Shown one piece after another: positions 12,790 through 23,246 of a stretch of DNA of 64,000 nucleotides (within the stretch, counting starts at the first letter, position 1; each line of letters starts with the position of its first letter). Source of the stretch: Corydoras sp. C115 (lineage: Eukaryota > Chordata > Actinopteri > Siluriformes > Callichthyidae); contig JAFMOC010000446.1 in NCBI GenBank assembly GCA_019802505.1, positions 1-64,000 of the forward strand, written 5' to 3'. A program made the position numbers and the translations under genes. The notes beneath the pieces are model-generated. The model did no database searches. It was given only the letters and a program-made list of their open reading frames with translations, and was not told the DNA's origin.

Positions 12790-14421
12790 CAATTTTTAAT
12801 TTAAAAATTTTTTATTTTTGTCCCGCTCTGTCGCCAGGCGAAGTTGGCCAAGAACTACGGCATGACCCGCATGGACCCCTACTGCAGGATCCGTCTGGGA
12901 TACGCCGTGTACGAGACGCCGACGGCCCACAACGGCGCCAAGAACCCGCGCTGGAACAAAGTGATCCAGTGCCCGCTTCCTCCGGCCATCGATTCCTTCT
13001 ATTTGGAAATCTTCGACGAGGTGCGCGTCGTTATCTTCCTTTAGATTTTAATTGTCGTCGTCGTTTGAATATCGGGGTTAAAGGAACGTCAATCCCGGTT
13101 CCTGTCTGCAGAGGGCGTTCTCGATGGACGACCGCATCGCCTGGACTCACGTGACCATCCCCGACAGTCTGAGGGAGGGGCAGATCGTGGACGAGTGGTA
13201 CAGCCTGAGTGGGCGGCAGGGCGACGATAAGGAGGGGATGATCAACCTCGTCATGTCCTACTCTGTAAGTTCTGTATTAATTATTAATTCATTAATTAAT
13301 GGATTCATTATCTTCCACATAGTCTTCTATTAGGGTCGCGGGGGGAGGGGGTTGGTTCCCCATGCTCATCCAGGGGAGAACGTTTCGGGCGCCAGGACTC
13401 GGCATACACTCACTCACTCACTCACACACACAGGCACTATATGGGGCAATTTAGAACATTCAGTTGACCTTGAATCCATGTTTTTGGACTGTGGGTGGAA
13501 ACCGGAGAACCCGGAGGAAACCCATGCGGACATGGGGGGGGAACATGCAAATTGCACCCAGATTGTGATTCGACACACACACCATATAGGGGCAATTTAG
13601 AGCAGCCATTTCACCTTGAAACCATGTTTTTGGACTGTGGGTGGAAACCGGAGAACCCGGAGGAAACCCACGCAGACATGGGGAGAACATGCAAACTGCA
13701 CCCAGATTGAGATTCAAAATGCACACTATATAGGGGCAATTTAGAGCAGCCATTTCACCTTGAATCTGTGTTTTTGGACTGTGGGAGGAAACCCATACAG
13801 ACACGGGGAGAACATGCAAACACCATACAGATTCTGATTCAAAATGCGCACTATATAGGGGCAATTTGGAGCAGCCATTTCACCTTGAATCCATGTTTTT
13901 GGACTGTGGGTGGAAACCGGAGAACCCGGAGGAAACCCACGCAGACATGGGGAGAACATGCAAACTCCACCCAGATTGGGATTCAAAATGCACACTATAT
14001 AGGGGCAATTTAGAGCACCATTTCACCTTGAATGCGTGTTTTGGGGCTGTGGGAGGAAACCAACGCGGACATGGGGAAAACATGCAAACTCCACCCAGAT
14101 TGGGATTCGACACACACACTATATAGGGGCAATTTAGAGCACCATTTCACCTTGAATCCATGTTTTTGGACTGTGGGAGGAAACCCATGCAGACATGGGG
14201 AAAACATGCAAACTCCACCCAGATTGGCATTCAACACACACACATACACACTATATAGGGGCAATTTAGAGCACCATTTCACCTTGAATCCATGTTTTTG
14301 GACTGAGGGAGGAAGGCGGAAACCCACGCGGACACGGGGAGAACATGCAAACTCCACCCAGATAGGGATCTGAGCCTGGATCCCAGCGCTGAGATGAGAA
14401 CATGCCAAACCAGTAAAATAT

Positions 14422-14461
<40 letters not shown>

Positions 14462-17400
14462 GGCTTAGTGGTTTGGCATGTTCTCCTCTCAGCGCTGGGG
14501 ATTCCCGGTTCGAATCCCCATCTGGGTGGAGTTTCCATGTTCTCCCCGTGTCCGCGTGGGTTTCCTCCGGGTTCTCCGGTTTCCTCCCACAGTCCAAAAA
14601 CACGGATCAAGTCAATTGAGTTCTCCAAATTGCCCCATATAGAGTGTGTGTGTGAGTGAGTGTTTGTTTGTCCAGCGATAGATTGCCCCCCTGTCCTGGG
14701 TGTATCTGCCCAGCGCCCGAAACGTTCTCCCCTGGATGGGCATGGAGAACCCCCCCCCCACCGCGACCCTAATAGAGGATAAAGCTGAAGATAATGAATG
14801 AATTATATAAATATATATAAAGCTATATATATAATTATATTAATTACAATTGCAATTAGGGCGTCACGGTGGCTTAGTGGTTTGGCATGTTCTCCTCTCA
14901 GCGCTGGGGATTCCCGGTTCGAATCCCCATCCGGGTGGAGTTTGCACGTTCTCCCCGTGTCCGCGTGGGTTTCCTCCGGGTTCTCCGGTTTCCTCCGACA
15001 GTCCAAAAACATGGATCAAGTCAATTGAATTCTCCAAATTGCCCCATATAGAGTGTGTCTGTGTGAGTGAGTGTGTGCCCAGCGATGGATTGGCGCCCTG
15101 TCCTGGGTCTATCTGCCCAGCGCCCGAGACGTTCTCCCCTGGATGGGCATGGGGAACCCCCCCCACCGCGACCCTAATAGAGGATAAAGCAGAAGATAAT
15201 GAATGATAATTATATATATAATAAAATTATATATATAATTAAATTATTAAAAAATAAAAGTATTAATTTCGTCTCTTCTCGCAGTCCCTGCCCGCAGGAA
15301 TGATGCCGACTCAGCCGCCTGTGGTTCTAATGCCCACGGTTTACCAGCAGGGGCTCGGATACGTCCCCATCACAGGTACTGTGCCGCAGTCTGACCACGC
15401 CCACCACGCCATTACATATTTAATTATATCTCATTATTAATATTATTATTATTATTATTAATATTATTATTCATTCATTCATCCATTATCTCCCGCTTTA
15501 TCCTCTATTAGGGTCGTGGGGGGGGGGGGTTCCCCATGCCTATCCAGGGGAGAACGTTTCGGGCGCTGGGCAGATACACCCAGGACAGGGGGGCAATCTA
15601 TAGCTGGGCACACACTCACTCACACAGACACACTCTATATGGGGCAATTTGGAGAACTCAATTGACTTGATCCATGTTTTTGGGCTGTGGGAGGAAACCG
15701 GAGAACCCGGAGGAAACCCACGCGGACGCGGGGAGAACATGCAAACTCCACCCAGATCAGGATTCGAACTTGGAATCCCCAGCACTGAGAGGAGAACATG
15801 CCAACCACTAAGCCCCCGTGCTGCCCAAGGTCTATTTAGATGGGGGCAATTTACAGCAGCCAATTCACCTTCGATCCATGTTTTTTGGACTGTGGGAGGA
15901 AACCGGAGAACCCGGAGGAAACCCACATGGACGCGGGGAGAACATGCAAACTCCACCCAGATTGGGATTCGAACTTGGAATCCCCAGCACTGAGAGGAGA
16001 ACATGCCAACCACTAAGCCCCCGTGCTGCCCAAGGTCTATTTAGATGGGGGCAATTTAGAGCAGCCAATTCACCTTCGATCCATGTTTTTTGGACTGTGG
16101 GAGGAAACCGGAGAACCCGGAGGAAACCCACACGGACGCGGGGAGAACATGCAAACTCCACCCAGATCTGGATTCGAACCTGGAATCCCCAGCGCTGAGA
16201 GGAGAACATGCTAAACCACTAAGCCCCCCTGCTACCCAAGGTCTATTTAGATGGGGGCAATTTAGAACATTCAATTGACCTTGAATCCATGTTTTTGGAC
16301 TGTGGGAGGAAACCGGAGAACCCGGAGGAAACCCACGCGGACGCGGGGAGAACATGCAAACTCCACCCAGATTGGGATTCGAACTTGGAATCCCCAGCAC
16401 TGAGGAGAACATGCCAACCACTAAGCCCCCGTGCTGCCCAAGGTCTATTTAGATGGGGGCAATTTAGAACATTCAATTGACCTTGAATCCATGTTTTTGG
16501 ACTGTGGGAGGAAACCGGAGAACCCGGAGGAAACCCACGCGGACGCGGGGAGAACATGCAAACTCCACCCAGATTGGGATTCGAACTTGGAATCCCCAGC
16601 ACTGAGAGGAGAACATGCTAAACCACTAAGTCCCGGTGCTGCCCAAGGTCTATTTAGATGGGGGCAATTTAGAACATTCAATTGACCTTGAATCCATGTT
16701 TTTGGACTGTGGGAGGAAACCGGAGAACCCGGAGGAAACCCACACGGACGCGGGGAGAACATGCAAACTCCACCCAGATTGGGATTCGAACTTGGAATCC
16801 CCAGCACTGAGGAGAACATGCCAACCACTAAGCCCCCGTGCTGCCCAAGGTCTATTTAGATGGGGGCAATTTAGAACATTCAATTGACCTTGAATCCATG
16901 TTTTTTGGACTGTGGGAGGAAACCGGAGAACCCGGAGGAAACCACGCGGACGCGGGGAGAACATGCAAACTCCACCCAGATTGGGATTCGAACTTGGAAT
17001 CCCCAGCACTGAGAGGAGAACATGCTAAACCACTAAGTCCCGGTGCTGCCCAAGGTCTATTTAGATGGGGGCAATTTAGAACATTCAATTGACCTTGATC
17101 CATGTTTTTGGACTGTGGGAGGAAACCGGAGAACCCGGAGGAAACCCACACGGACGCGGGGAGAACATGCAAACTCCACCCAGATTGGGATTCGAACTTG
17201 GAATCCCCAGCACTGAGGAGAACATGCCAACCACTAAGCCCCCGTGCTGCCCAAGGTCTATTTAGATGGGGGCAATTTAGAACATTCAATTGACCTTGAA
17301 TCCATGTTTTTGGACTGTGGGAGGAAACCGGAGAACCCGGAGGAAACCCACGCGGACGCGGGGAGAACATGCAAACTCCACCCAGATTGGGATTCGAACT

Positions 17401-17876
17401 TGGAATCCCCAGCACTGAGAGGAGAACATGCTAAACCACTAAGTCCCGGTGCTGCCCAAGGTCTATTTAGATGGGGCAATTTAGAGCAGCCAATTCACCT
17501 TCGATCCATGTTTTTGGACTGTGGGAGGAAACCAGAGAACCCGGAGGGAACCCACACGGAACATGCTAAACCACTAAGCCAGCCCTCTGCTGGATCCGAT
17601 TGAACTTGTTTGTTTGTTTTTATTTGTTTATTCTTTGTTGACGTTCTAACGTTCCGCGTTGCAGGCATGCCCGCTGTGTACAGTCAGGGCGGGATGCCCA
17701 TGGCGATGCCCGTCGGTGCCCCACAGCGCCCCCTCTACAGCGAACAGGACTTGAAATGTTTAAACGACATGTTTCCAAACCTCGACAAGGAGGTGATCCG
17801 GAGCGTCATGGAGGCGCAGCAGGGGAACAAGGACGCTGCCATCAACTCGCTGCTGCAGATGGCAGAGGAGGTGTAG
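2371..17876 (+). CDS. tollip: Toll-interacting protein, copy 1 (canonical, six exons)
   Basis: Exons are 2371-2403, 8675-8821, 12838-13020, 13112-13264, 15285-15375 and 17665-17876, all bounded by AG/GT with matching phases, giving 272 residues (human about 274). TOLLIP is an adaptor that dampens IL-1R/TLR signalling through IRAK1 and links ubiquitinated cargo to endosomes and autophagosomes. Visible parts: the Tom1-binding region (about 1-53, starting MATTISTQRGQVYIGELP), a C2 domain (about 54-186, with KNYGMTRMDPYCRIRLGYAV and RIAWTHVTIP), a Met/Pro/Gly-rich linker, and a C-terminal CUE domain with MFP (238-240) and the di-leucine of INSLLQM (265-266). Both LC3-interacting cores, WTHV and WYSL, are present. 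The residue before WYSL is Glu149 where human has Lys150. An internal alternative first exon lies at 8468-8488. Product and exon structure are near certain; function follows from the family. Confidence 0.96.
2480..2780. promoter_or_regulatory. CpG- and CCAAT-rich segment at the 5' end of intron 1
   Basis: This is unique, GC-rich sequence unlike the surrounding repeats. It holds two ATTGG boxes (2544-2548, 2575-2579), one CCAAT box (2608-2612), a TGACGT CRE-like core (2565-2570) and the inverted pair CGTTTTGCG near 2512 and CGCAAAACG near 2626. The mixture of CCAAT orientations suits a CpG-island or bidirectional promoter. No minus-strand gene is visible, so I read it as the downstream part of the tollip promoter or CpG island. 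Confidence 0.45.
2983..4362. repeat. Microsatellite: (GT)n then long (CA/GACA/TACA)n tract
   Basis: About 50 bases of pure GT (2983-3032) are followed by some 1.3 kb of ACACACAGACAGACATACAC variants. Long minus-strand frames rich in Cys, Val and Ser are artefacts of the repeat. It lies in intron 1 of tollip copy 1. Confidence 0.97.
4376..5752. repeat. Tandem array (about 340 bp) of a second tRNA-derived SINE with palindromic halves
   Basis: Four units recur, with the phrase TTGTTGGGACCGGGACTCG or a close variant near 4438, 4802, 5142 and 5482. Each carries the same B-box-like segment twice in opposite orientations (ACTCGAACCGTGGACCTTCA and CCACGGTTCGATTCCCGG), plus a tail with GAAGTGCACTTGAGCA that resembles a common teleost SINE tail. 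Inverted arms within a unit could fold into long hairpins. Confidence 0.75.
5753..6060. other. Intron 1 sequence, nothing recognised
   Basis: This stretch is unique AT-rich intron DNA with a T9 run near 5822. I see no exon, promoter or known repeat. Confidence 0.6.
6061..7990 (+). repeat. Satellite array (about 155 bp, roughly 12 units) derived from a Tc1-like transposon 3' end
   Basis: Units recur about every 150-160 bp (GATAACGTCCTGGTGG near 6076, 6231, 6384 and onward). In one frame a unit encodes LLITSWWQLPQHTFRGLVEE, which resembles the C-terminus of Tc1-family transposases as I remember it (PQHTFRGLVES). Later units vary, with GTCAGTGAAAAGGGGGCAAAG replacing GCCAGGAAAAAGG. The open frames are repeat frames, not genes. 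The array sits in intron 1 of copy 1, just upstream of the alternative promoter. Confidence 0.8.
7991..8340. other. Intron 1 sequence upstream of the alternative promoter
   Basis: Mostly unique, with a C-rich run at about 8210-8226 and an AT-rich patch at about 8245-8285. No exon seen. It may contain distal elements of the alternative promoter. Confidence 0.5.
8341..8467 (+). promoter_or_regulatory. Alternative (internal) tollip promoter, copy 1
   Basis: GAACCGGTCC (8347-8356), GCCACGCCCCC (near 8375) and the TATA-like TTTAAAAG (8391-8398) recur in the same order and spacing upstream of copy 2, and in weaker form upstream of copy 3. The start codon lies 77 bases after the TATA-like box. AACCGGTC resembles a Grainyhead-like (GRHL) site, which would suit epithelial expression; that is inference. 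Confidence 0.6.
8468..8488 (+). CDS. tollip: tollip copy 1, alternative exon 1b (MVPPKNV)
   Basis: Seven codons end at donor GTG|GTACGC in phase 0 and splice in frame to the VYIGELP exon 187 bases downstream, giving a predicted 268-residue isoform without MATTISTQRGQ. The sequence GAGCTCCAATGGTACC and the exon are conserved at the start of copy 2, which supports use. Not seen in human TOLLIP as I know it. Confidence 0.6.
8675..8821 (+). CDS. tollip: tollip copy 1, exon 2 (Tom1-binding region)
   Basis: 49 codons in phase 0/0, starting VYIGELPRDFLRITPT and ending GRISITVVQ, between acceptor GCGCAG and donor GTACAA. The Gln-rich middle and the MQYGGALG motif match human TOLLIP closely. Confidence 0.96.
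8960..12530 (+). repeat. 52-bp minisatellite, about 65-70 units, in intron 2
   Basis: The 52-bp unit is built from related sub-blocks: GAGTCGTTCTTGGGTTCCCG, GAGTCGGTCGTGGGGTCCCT and GAGTCTTTCAGA. Higher-order groups recur, for example the block with GGTCGTGCGGTCCCGGAGTC. Because the unit lacks stops in the plus frames, many long frames reading SLSESRSWVPG appear; they are not genes. The transcribed non-template strand is G-rich. Confidence 0.97.
12531..12837. other. End of intron 2, with a long T run
   Basis: Unique sequence followed by a run of about 36 T (about 12751-12786) and the acceptor CGCCAG. The T-rich stretch is close enough to serve as polypyrimidine tract for exon 3. Confidence 0.7.
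12838..13020 (+). CDS. tollip: tollip copy 1, exon 3 (C2 domain, first half)
   Basis: 61 codons in phase 0/0. AKLAKNYGMTRMDPYCRIRL and KNPRWNKVIQCPLPP match human TOLLIP almost residue for residue, and the Arg corresponding to human Arg78 is kept. Donor GAG|GTGCGC. Confidence 0.97.
13112..13264 (+). CDS. tollip: tollip copy 1, exon 4 (C2 domain, second half)
   Basis: 51 codons in phase 0/0, from RAFSMDDRIAWTHVTIP to MINLVMSYS. It carries the two W-x-x-hydrophobic motifs WTHV and WYSL. The stretch VDEWYSLSG has Glu where human TOLLIP has Lys150. Donor TCT|GTAAGT. Confidence 0.97.
13335..14457. repeat. Tandem V-SINE bodies, minus orientation, in intron 4
   Basis: About seven SINE bodies repeat every 110-150 bp with the phrases TTTTTGGACTGTGGG, GGGGAGAACATGCAAACTCC and TATATAGGGGCAATTTAGAG. 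A (TA)n tract closes the block at about 14423-14457. Confidence 0.85.
14458..14805 (+). mobile_element. V-SINE, near full length
   Basis: Head GGTGGCTTAGTGGTTTGGCATG with B-box GGTTCGAATCCCC, V-SINE centre, and tail CCTAATAGAGGATAAAGCTG then GAAGATAATGAATG. tRNA-derived and non-coding. Confidence 0.88.
14858..15207 (+). mobile_element. V-SINE, near full length
   Basis: Same architecture as the preceding copy (GTCACGGTGGCTTAGTGGTT head, GATAAAGCAGAAGATAATG tail), followed by AT-rich sequence. The pair probably reflects two insertions or a duplication. Confidence 0.88.
15285..15375 (+). CDS. tollip: tollip copy 1, exon 5 (linker)
   Basis: Encodes SLPAGMMPTQPPVVLMPTVY and then QQGLGYVPIT, ending in phase 1 (ACA G|GTACTG). 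The segment matches the human linker (VVLMPTVYQQGVGYVPITG, from memory). No equivalent exon is visible in copy 2; copy 3 has a diverged one at 54792-54873. Confidence 0.94.
15470..15826 (-). mobile_element. V-SINE, near full length, minus orientation
   Basis: Begins with CATTCATCCATTATCTCCCG (reverse of the tail) and ends with CCACTAAGCCCCCGTGCTGC (reverse of the head). It abuts the tandem array that follows. Confidence 0.85.
15827..17585 (-). repeat. Tandem array (about 205 bp) of V-SINE head-plus-centre, no tail
   Basis: The phrase CCCAAGGTCTATTTAGATGG recurs near 15825, 16029, 16235, 16437, 16642, 16844, 17049, 17251 and 17456. Each unit contains the SINE head and central domain, but the 3' tail is missing, so it spread as a satellite rather than by fresh retroposition. 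It occupies intron 5 of copy 1. Confidence 0.88.
17665..17876 (+). CDS. tollip: tollip copy 1, exon 6 (CUE domain and stop)
   Basis: Starts in phase 1 after GTTGCAG and encodes MPAVYSQGGMPMAMPVGAPQ, then the CUE domain with LNDMFPNLDKEVIRSV, GNKDAAINSLLQMAEEV and TAG. MFP and the di-leucine, the ubiquitin-contact positions of CUE domains, are intact. Confidence 0.97.
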
Positions 17877-17958
17877 AACCCGCAGCACGGAGCGGGCGGA
17901 GCACGGAGCGGGCGGAACCCGCACGCCAACGCCAAGGTTTTCATCTGTAGCAACGCTT

Positions 17959-17994
<36 letters not shown>

Positions 17995-18559
17995 ATGATT
18001 TTAGTGATTAAATAAGTAGTCCACATTTTTTTTTCTTAGTCAGGATTTTGCAAATTAAAAATTTTTTTTTTTTAATTACTTTTTAATTATTTTTTAGCAG
18101 AAGCAATGTTTTTTTTTTTTTTTTTTTTGGAGGGGTTGTTTTCGTTTATTTTTTGTTGGTTTGTTTGTGTTTTCTTTATTTGTTTTTCATTTGTTTTTTG
18201 TTTGGGTTTTGTTTGTTTTTGTTCATTTGTTTTTGTTTGTTTTGTTCTGTTTGTTTTTTGGGGGTTCTTATTGTTTATTTGTTTGTTTTTATTTATTTGT
18301 GTTTTTGTTCATTTGTTTTTGTTTGTTTTGTTCTGTTTGTTTTTTGGGGGTTCTTATTGTTTATTTGTTTGTTTTTATTTATTTGTGTTTTCTTTATTTG
18401 CCTTTTTTAGTTTTTCTTGTTTGGATTTTTTTTGTTTGTTAATTTGTTTTTTGTTTTTGTGTTTTCTTTATTTGCCTTTTTTAGTTTATTCTTGTTTTTG
18501 TTTTGTTTTTGTTTTTTTATTTGTTCTTGGTTTGTTCTGTTTGTTTTTTTTTTTATTTG

Positions 18560-18598
<39 letters not shown>

Positions 18599-18661
18599 GT
18601 TTAGTTTTGTTTGTTAATTTGTTTTTTGTTTTGTTCTGTTTATTTTAGCAGCAGCCTCAGT

Positions 18662-18696
<35 letters not shown>

Positions 18697-19250
18697 CTTC
18701 ATTAGTTTTCATTAGTTTTATTTTTTTAGCAGCAACAGTGTTTTTTTGTTTTGTCGTTTAGTTTGTTTTTTTGTTCATTTTTTTTGTTTTCTTTGTTTTA
18801 GCAGCAGTGTTTGTTTTTTCTGTTCTTTAGTTGTTGTTTTTTTGTTTGTTTGTTTCCATTAGTTTTTTTTTTTTAGCAGCAACAGTGTTTTTTTGTTTTG
18901 TCGTTTAGTTTGGTTTTTTTGTTAATTTTTTTTGTTTTCTTTGTTTTAGCAGCAGTGTTTGTTTTTTCTGTTCTTTAGTTGTTGTTTTTTTGTTTGTTTT
19001 TTTTAGCAGCAACATTTTTTTTGTTCATTTGTTTGTCTTTTGTTTAGTAAATTTTTTATTTTAATTTTTTTTTCCCTCATGCCCGGCCTTTCCTTTGTTC
19101 CTGCAATCACGACAAAGACACCTGTGTATATAGAATATATAAATATGAATATTAAATATTTAAAGGAGTGTAATATATTCTTAAGAGATTCACGGCAGGT
19201 CGAATGGTTTCGTATTTAAACAAATAAAACGGTATTCAACGGTTTGAAAT
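17877..19250 (+). other. 3' UTR of tollip copy 1, T-rich, with poly(A) signal
   Basis: From the stop codon to a likely poly(A) signal AATAAA at 19223-19228. Most of it (about 17961-19080) is (T)n mixed with TTTGTTTG and TTTAGCAGCAACAGTG repeats. The segment near 19100-19180 (CACGACAAAGACACCTGTGT, then TATAAATATGAATATTAAAT) is recognisably shared with the 3' ends of copies 2 and 3, which supports UTR identity. Confidence 0.7.
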
Positions 19251-19914
19251 TATTATTTCATTATTATTATTTTTTTGTGTCACGTGACCATGAATGCACC
19301 CCCCCCCCCCCGAGACCTCGTCCATTCGTGATCCGTTTCTGTAAAGAAAACGCGTTTCGTGGTTCTAAATCCAAACCCCCCCTGCATGATTTCCATAAAG
19401 GTGGACTGTACCACCTTAAAGGAAACTGTACCACCTTCATCTTTTGCTTATTTTGGCGCGTCGTTACAGCTCATTAATCTAACGACGCTCTTTATTAATT
19501 ATCTGCAGAGGCTCAGCTCGGACCCTCGTCTGTCAGAATGCTCGTGATGCCAAAGCTTTCGTTTCTAATCCACAGCGATGCGTTTTATTAACATTTTTTT
19601 ATTTGATTTGATCTAAGTGAGGGATCTCTGCGCACCCACAGTTAGCGTGGAATAATTTGCCCCACAGAGGAACTATGATAAACTATACACCCCATGACCT
19701 GCTACCTCACCGTTCAATCCGTCACCATTTCAGCCGTCCACCTGCTGCTTTATGGGCTTTTAATTTGAAGGCGGTGTAACAAAATCAGCAAACCTTCAGT
19801 GAAATGCTTTTTCACATCTGTACGTGTGTATGGGAAGGTTTTTATTTGGTGTTTGTGTATGTATTCGTATGTGTGGAATGAAAAACACAAAGAATTAAAA
19901 CACTTAAGAACAAT
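19251..19914. other. 3' flank of copy 1, partly shared with copy 3
   Basis: GTCACGTGAC (19279-19288) and AAAGGTGGACTGTACCACCTT (near 19398) align with GTCACATGAC and AAGGTGGACTGACC downstream of copy 3, so the duplicated unit reached past the poly(A) site. A C-run lies near 19299. The rest is unrecognised. Confidence 0.55.
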
Positions 19915-19936
19915 CGTCTTTAAAGCTGCGATGTGT

Positions 19937-19988
<52 letters not shown>

Positions 19989-21706
19989 TGTGTTTTTTGA
20001 AAAAGGCTGAGAATTATTAGTTTATACTTCACGTATGCTACAGAGATCCCGACCTGAAGTCACACATTGTAGCTTTAAAGACGGGTGTTCTTAAGTTTTT
20101 AAAGCTACGATGTGTGACTTTTTTTTTTTTATTACTTTAAGGCTGAGAATTATTAGTTTTTATACTTTAAAGCTACAATGTGTGACTTCAGGTCGGGATC
20201 TCTGTAGCATACGTAAAGTATAAAAACTAATAATTATCAGCCTTTTTCAAAGAACACAGATTAAAAAGTCACACATCGTAGCTTTAAAAACTTAAGATTT
20301 TAAACACTCACGTATCTTTAAAGCTACAATGTGTGACTTCAGTGTTTAAAGATGTGGGTCAGGTTGGGTAGCATACGTATTTAATATACATATAAAATAC
20401 TTATAATTCTTAGCCTTATTTCAAAAAACACAAATAAAAAGTTACACATTGTAGCTTTAAAGACGGGTTTTCTTAAGTGTTTAAAGCTGCAATGTGTGAC
20501 TTCAGGTCGGGATCTCTGTAGCATACGTAAAGACAGGTTTTCTTAAGGTTTTAAAGCTGCAATGTGTGACTTTTTAATCCGTGTTCTTTGAAATAAGGCT
20601 GAGAATTATAAGTATTTTATATGTATATAAAATACGTATGCTACCCAACCTGAAGTCACACACTGTAGCTTTAAAGACGGGTGTTCTTAAGATTTTAAAG
20701 CTACGTTGTGTGACTTTTTTTTATTTTTATTAAGGCTGAGAATTATTAGTTTATACTTTACGTATGCTACAGAGATCCCGACCTGAAGTCACACATTGTA
20801 GCTTTAAAGACGGGTGTTCTTAAGTTTTTAAAGCTACGATGTGTGACTTTTTTTTTTTTTATTAAGGCTGAGAATTATTAGTTTATACTTTAAAGCTACA
20901 ATGTGTGACTTCAGGTCGGGATCTCTGTAGCATACGTAAAGTTTAAAATAATAATTATCAGCCTTTTTCAAAGAACACAGATTAAAAAGTCACACATCGT
21001 AGCTTTAAAAACTTAAGAACACTTGTCTTTAAAGCTACAATGTGCGACTTCAGGTTGGGTAGCATATGTATTTAATATACATATAAAATACTTATAATTC
21101 TTAGCCTTATTTCAAAAAACACAAATAAAAAGTCACACATCGCAGCTTTAAACACTTAAGAAAACCCGTCTTTAAAGCTACAATGTGTGACTTCAGGTCG
21201 GGATCTCTGTAGCATACGTAAAGACAGGTTTTCTTAAGGTTTTAAAGCTGCGATGTGTGACATTTTTTAATTTGTGGTTTTTGAAATAAGGCTGAGAATT
21301 ATAAGTATTTTATATGTATATTAAATACGTATGCTACCCAACCTGAAGTCGCACACTGTAGCTTTAAAGACGGGTGTTCTTAAGTTTTTAAAGCTACGAT
21401 GTGTGACTTTTTTTTATTTTTATTAAGGCTGAGAATTATTAGTTTATACTTTACGTATGCTACAGAGATCCCGACCTGAAGTCACACATTGTAGCTTTAA
21501 AGACGGGTGTTCTTAAGTTTTTAAAGCTGCGATGTGTGACTTTTTTTTTTTTTTGTGTTTTTTGAAATAAGGCTGAGAATTATAACTATTTTATACTTTA
21601 AAGCTAAATGTGTGCTACAGGTCGGGAACCTGAAGTCGCACATTGTAGCTTTAAAGACAGGATTTCTAAAGTATTTAAAGCTACGATTGTGACTTTTTAT
21701 TTGGAC

Positions 21707-21744
<38 letters not shown>

Positions 21745-22482
21745 AGGCTGATGATTATTATCGCAGCTTTATACTTTACGTCTTACACCACAGAGATCCC
21801 GACCTGAAGTCGGGATTGTAGCTTTAAAGACAGGTACTTTTTTTTCATTATATGAGTATATAAAATACGTATGCTACAGAGACCCAACCTGAAGTCACAC
21901 ATGGCTGAAAAAAAAAGACGGTGAAAAAAAAAAAAAGTTCTTAAAGTTTTAAAAATCTGCGATGTGTGACTTTTTATTTGGACTCGAAATTTTTTTTTTT
22001 TTTTTTTTAATTAAGGCTGATGATTATTACTTTATACTTTACGTTTGCTACAGAGATCCCGACCCGAAGTCACACATTGTAGCTTTAAAGACAGGTTTTC
22101 TAAAGTATTTAAATCTGCGATGTGTGACTTTTTATTTGGACTCAAACTTTTTTGGGTGTTTTTTTTTTTTTTTTTTAAATTAAGGCTGATGATTTATTAC
22201 TTTACACTTTACGTTTGCTACAGAGATCCCGACCTGAAGTCACACATTGCAGCTGTAAAGACATGTTTTCTAAAGTATTTAAATCTGCGATGTGTGACTT
22301 TTTATTTGGACTCAATCTTTTTTTGGCATTTTTTTTTTTTTTTTAAATTAATGCTGATGATTATTAGTTTATACTTTACGTACGCTACAGAGATCCCGAC
22401 CTGAAGTCGCACATTGTAGCTTTAAAGACAGGTTTTCTAAAGTATTTAAATCTGCGATGTGTGACTTTTTATTTGGACTCAA

Positions 22483-22565
<83 letters not shown>

Positions 22566-23036
22566 AAGGTTGATGATTATTACTTTATACTTTACGTTTG
22601 CTACAGAGATCCCGACCTGAAGTCACACATTGTAGCTTTAAAGACAGGTTTTCTAAAGTTTTTAAAGCTGCGATGTGTGACTTTTTATTTGGACTCAAAC
22701 AATTTTTGGTGTTTTTTTTAATTTATTTTTTATTAAGGCTGATGATTATTACTTTATACTTTACGTTTGCTACAGAGATCCCGACCTGAAGTCGCACATT
22801 GTAGCTTTAAAGACAGGTGTTCTAAAGTATTTAAATCTGCGATTTGTGACTTTTTATTTGGACTCAATCTTTTTTTATTTTTTTTTTATTTTTTTTTTTT
22901 TTTAAGGCTGATGATTATTACTTTATACTTTACGTTTGCTACAGAGATCCCGACCTGAAGTCACACATTGTAGCTTTAAAGACGGGTTTTCTAAAGTATT
23001 TAAATCTGCGATGTGTGACTTTTTATTTGGACTCAA

Positions 23037-23080
<44 letters not shown>

Positions 23081-23208
23081 GCTGATGATTATTACTTTAC
23101 ACTTTACGTTTGCTACAGAGATCCCGACCTGAAGTCGCACATTGCAGCTTTAAAGACGTTTTCTAAAGTATTTAAATCTGTGATGTGTGACTTTTTATTT
23201 GGACTCAA

Positions 23209-23246
<38 letters not shown>

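Noticed and set aside
15540..17603. SINE frames reading GEPGGNPRGHGENMQTPPRLGF or WVSSGFSGFLPQSKNMD, seen throughout the window
   Set aside because: They are translations of the V-SINE centre and recur at every SINE in both orientations.
18106..18648. Phe-rich frames suggesting membrane proteins (also 33.6-36.2 kb)
   Set aside because: Translation of T-rich or A-rich low-complexity DNA.
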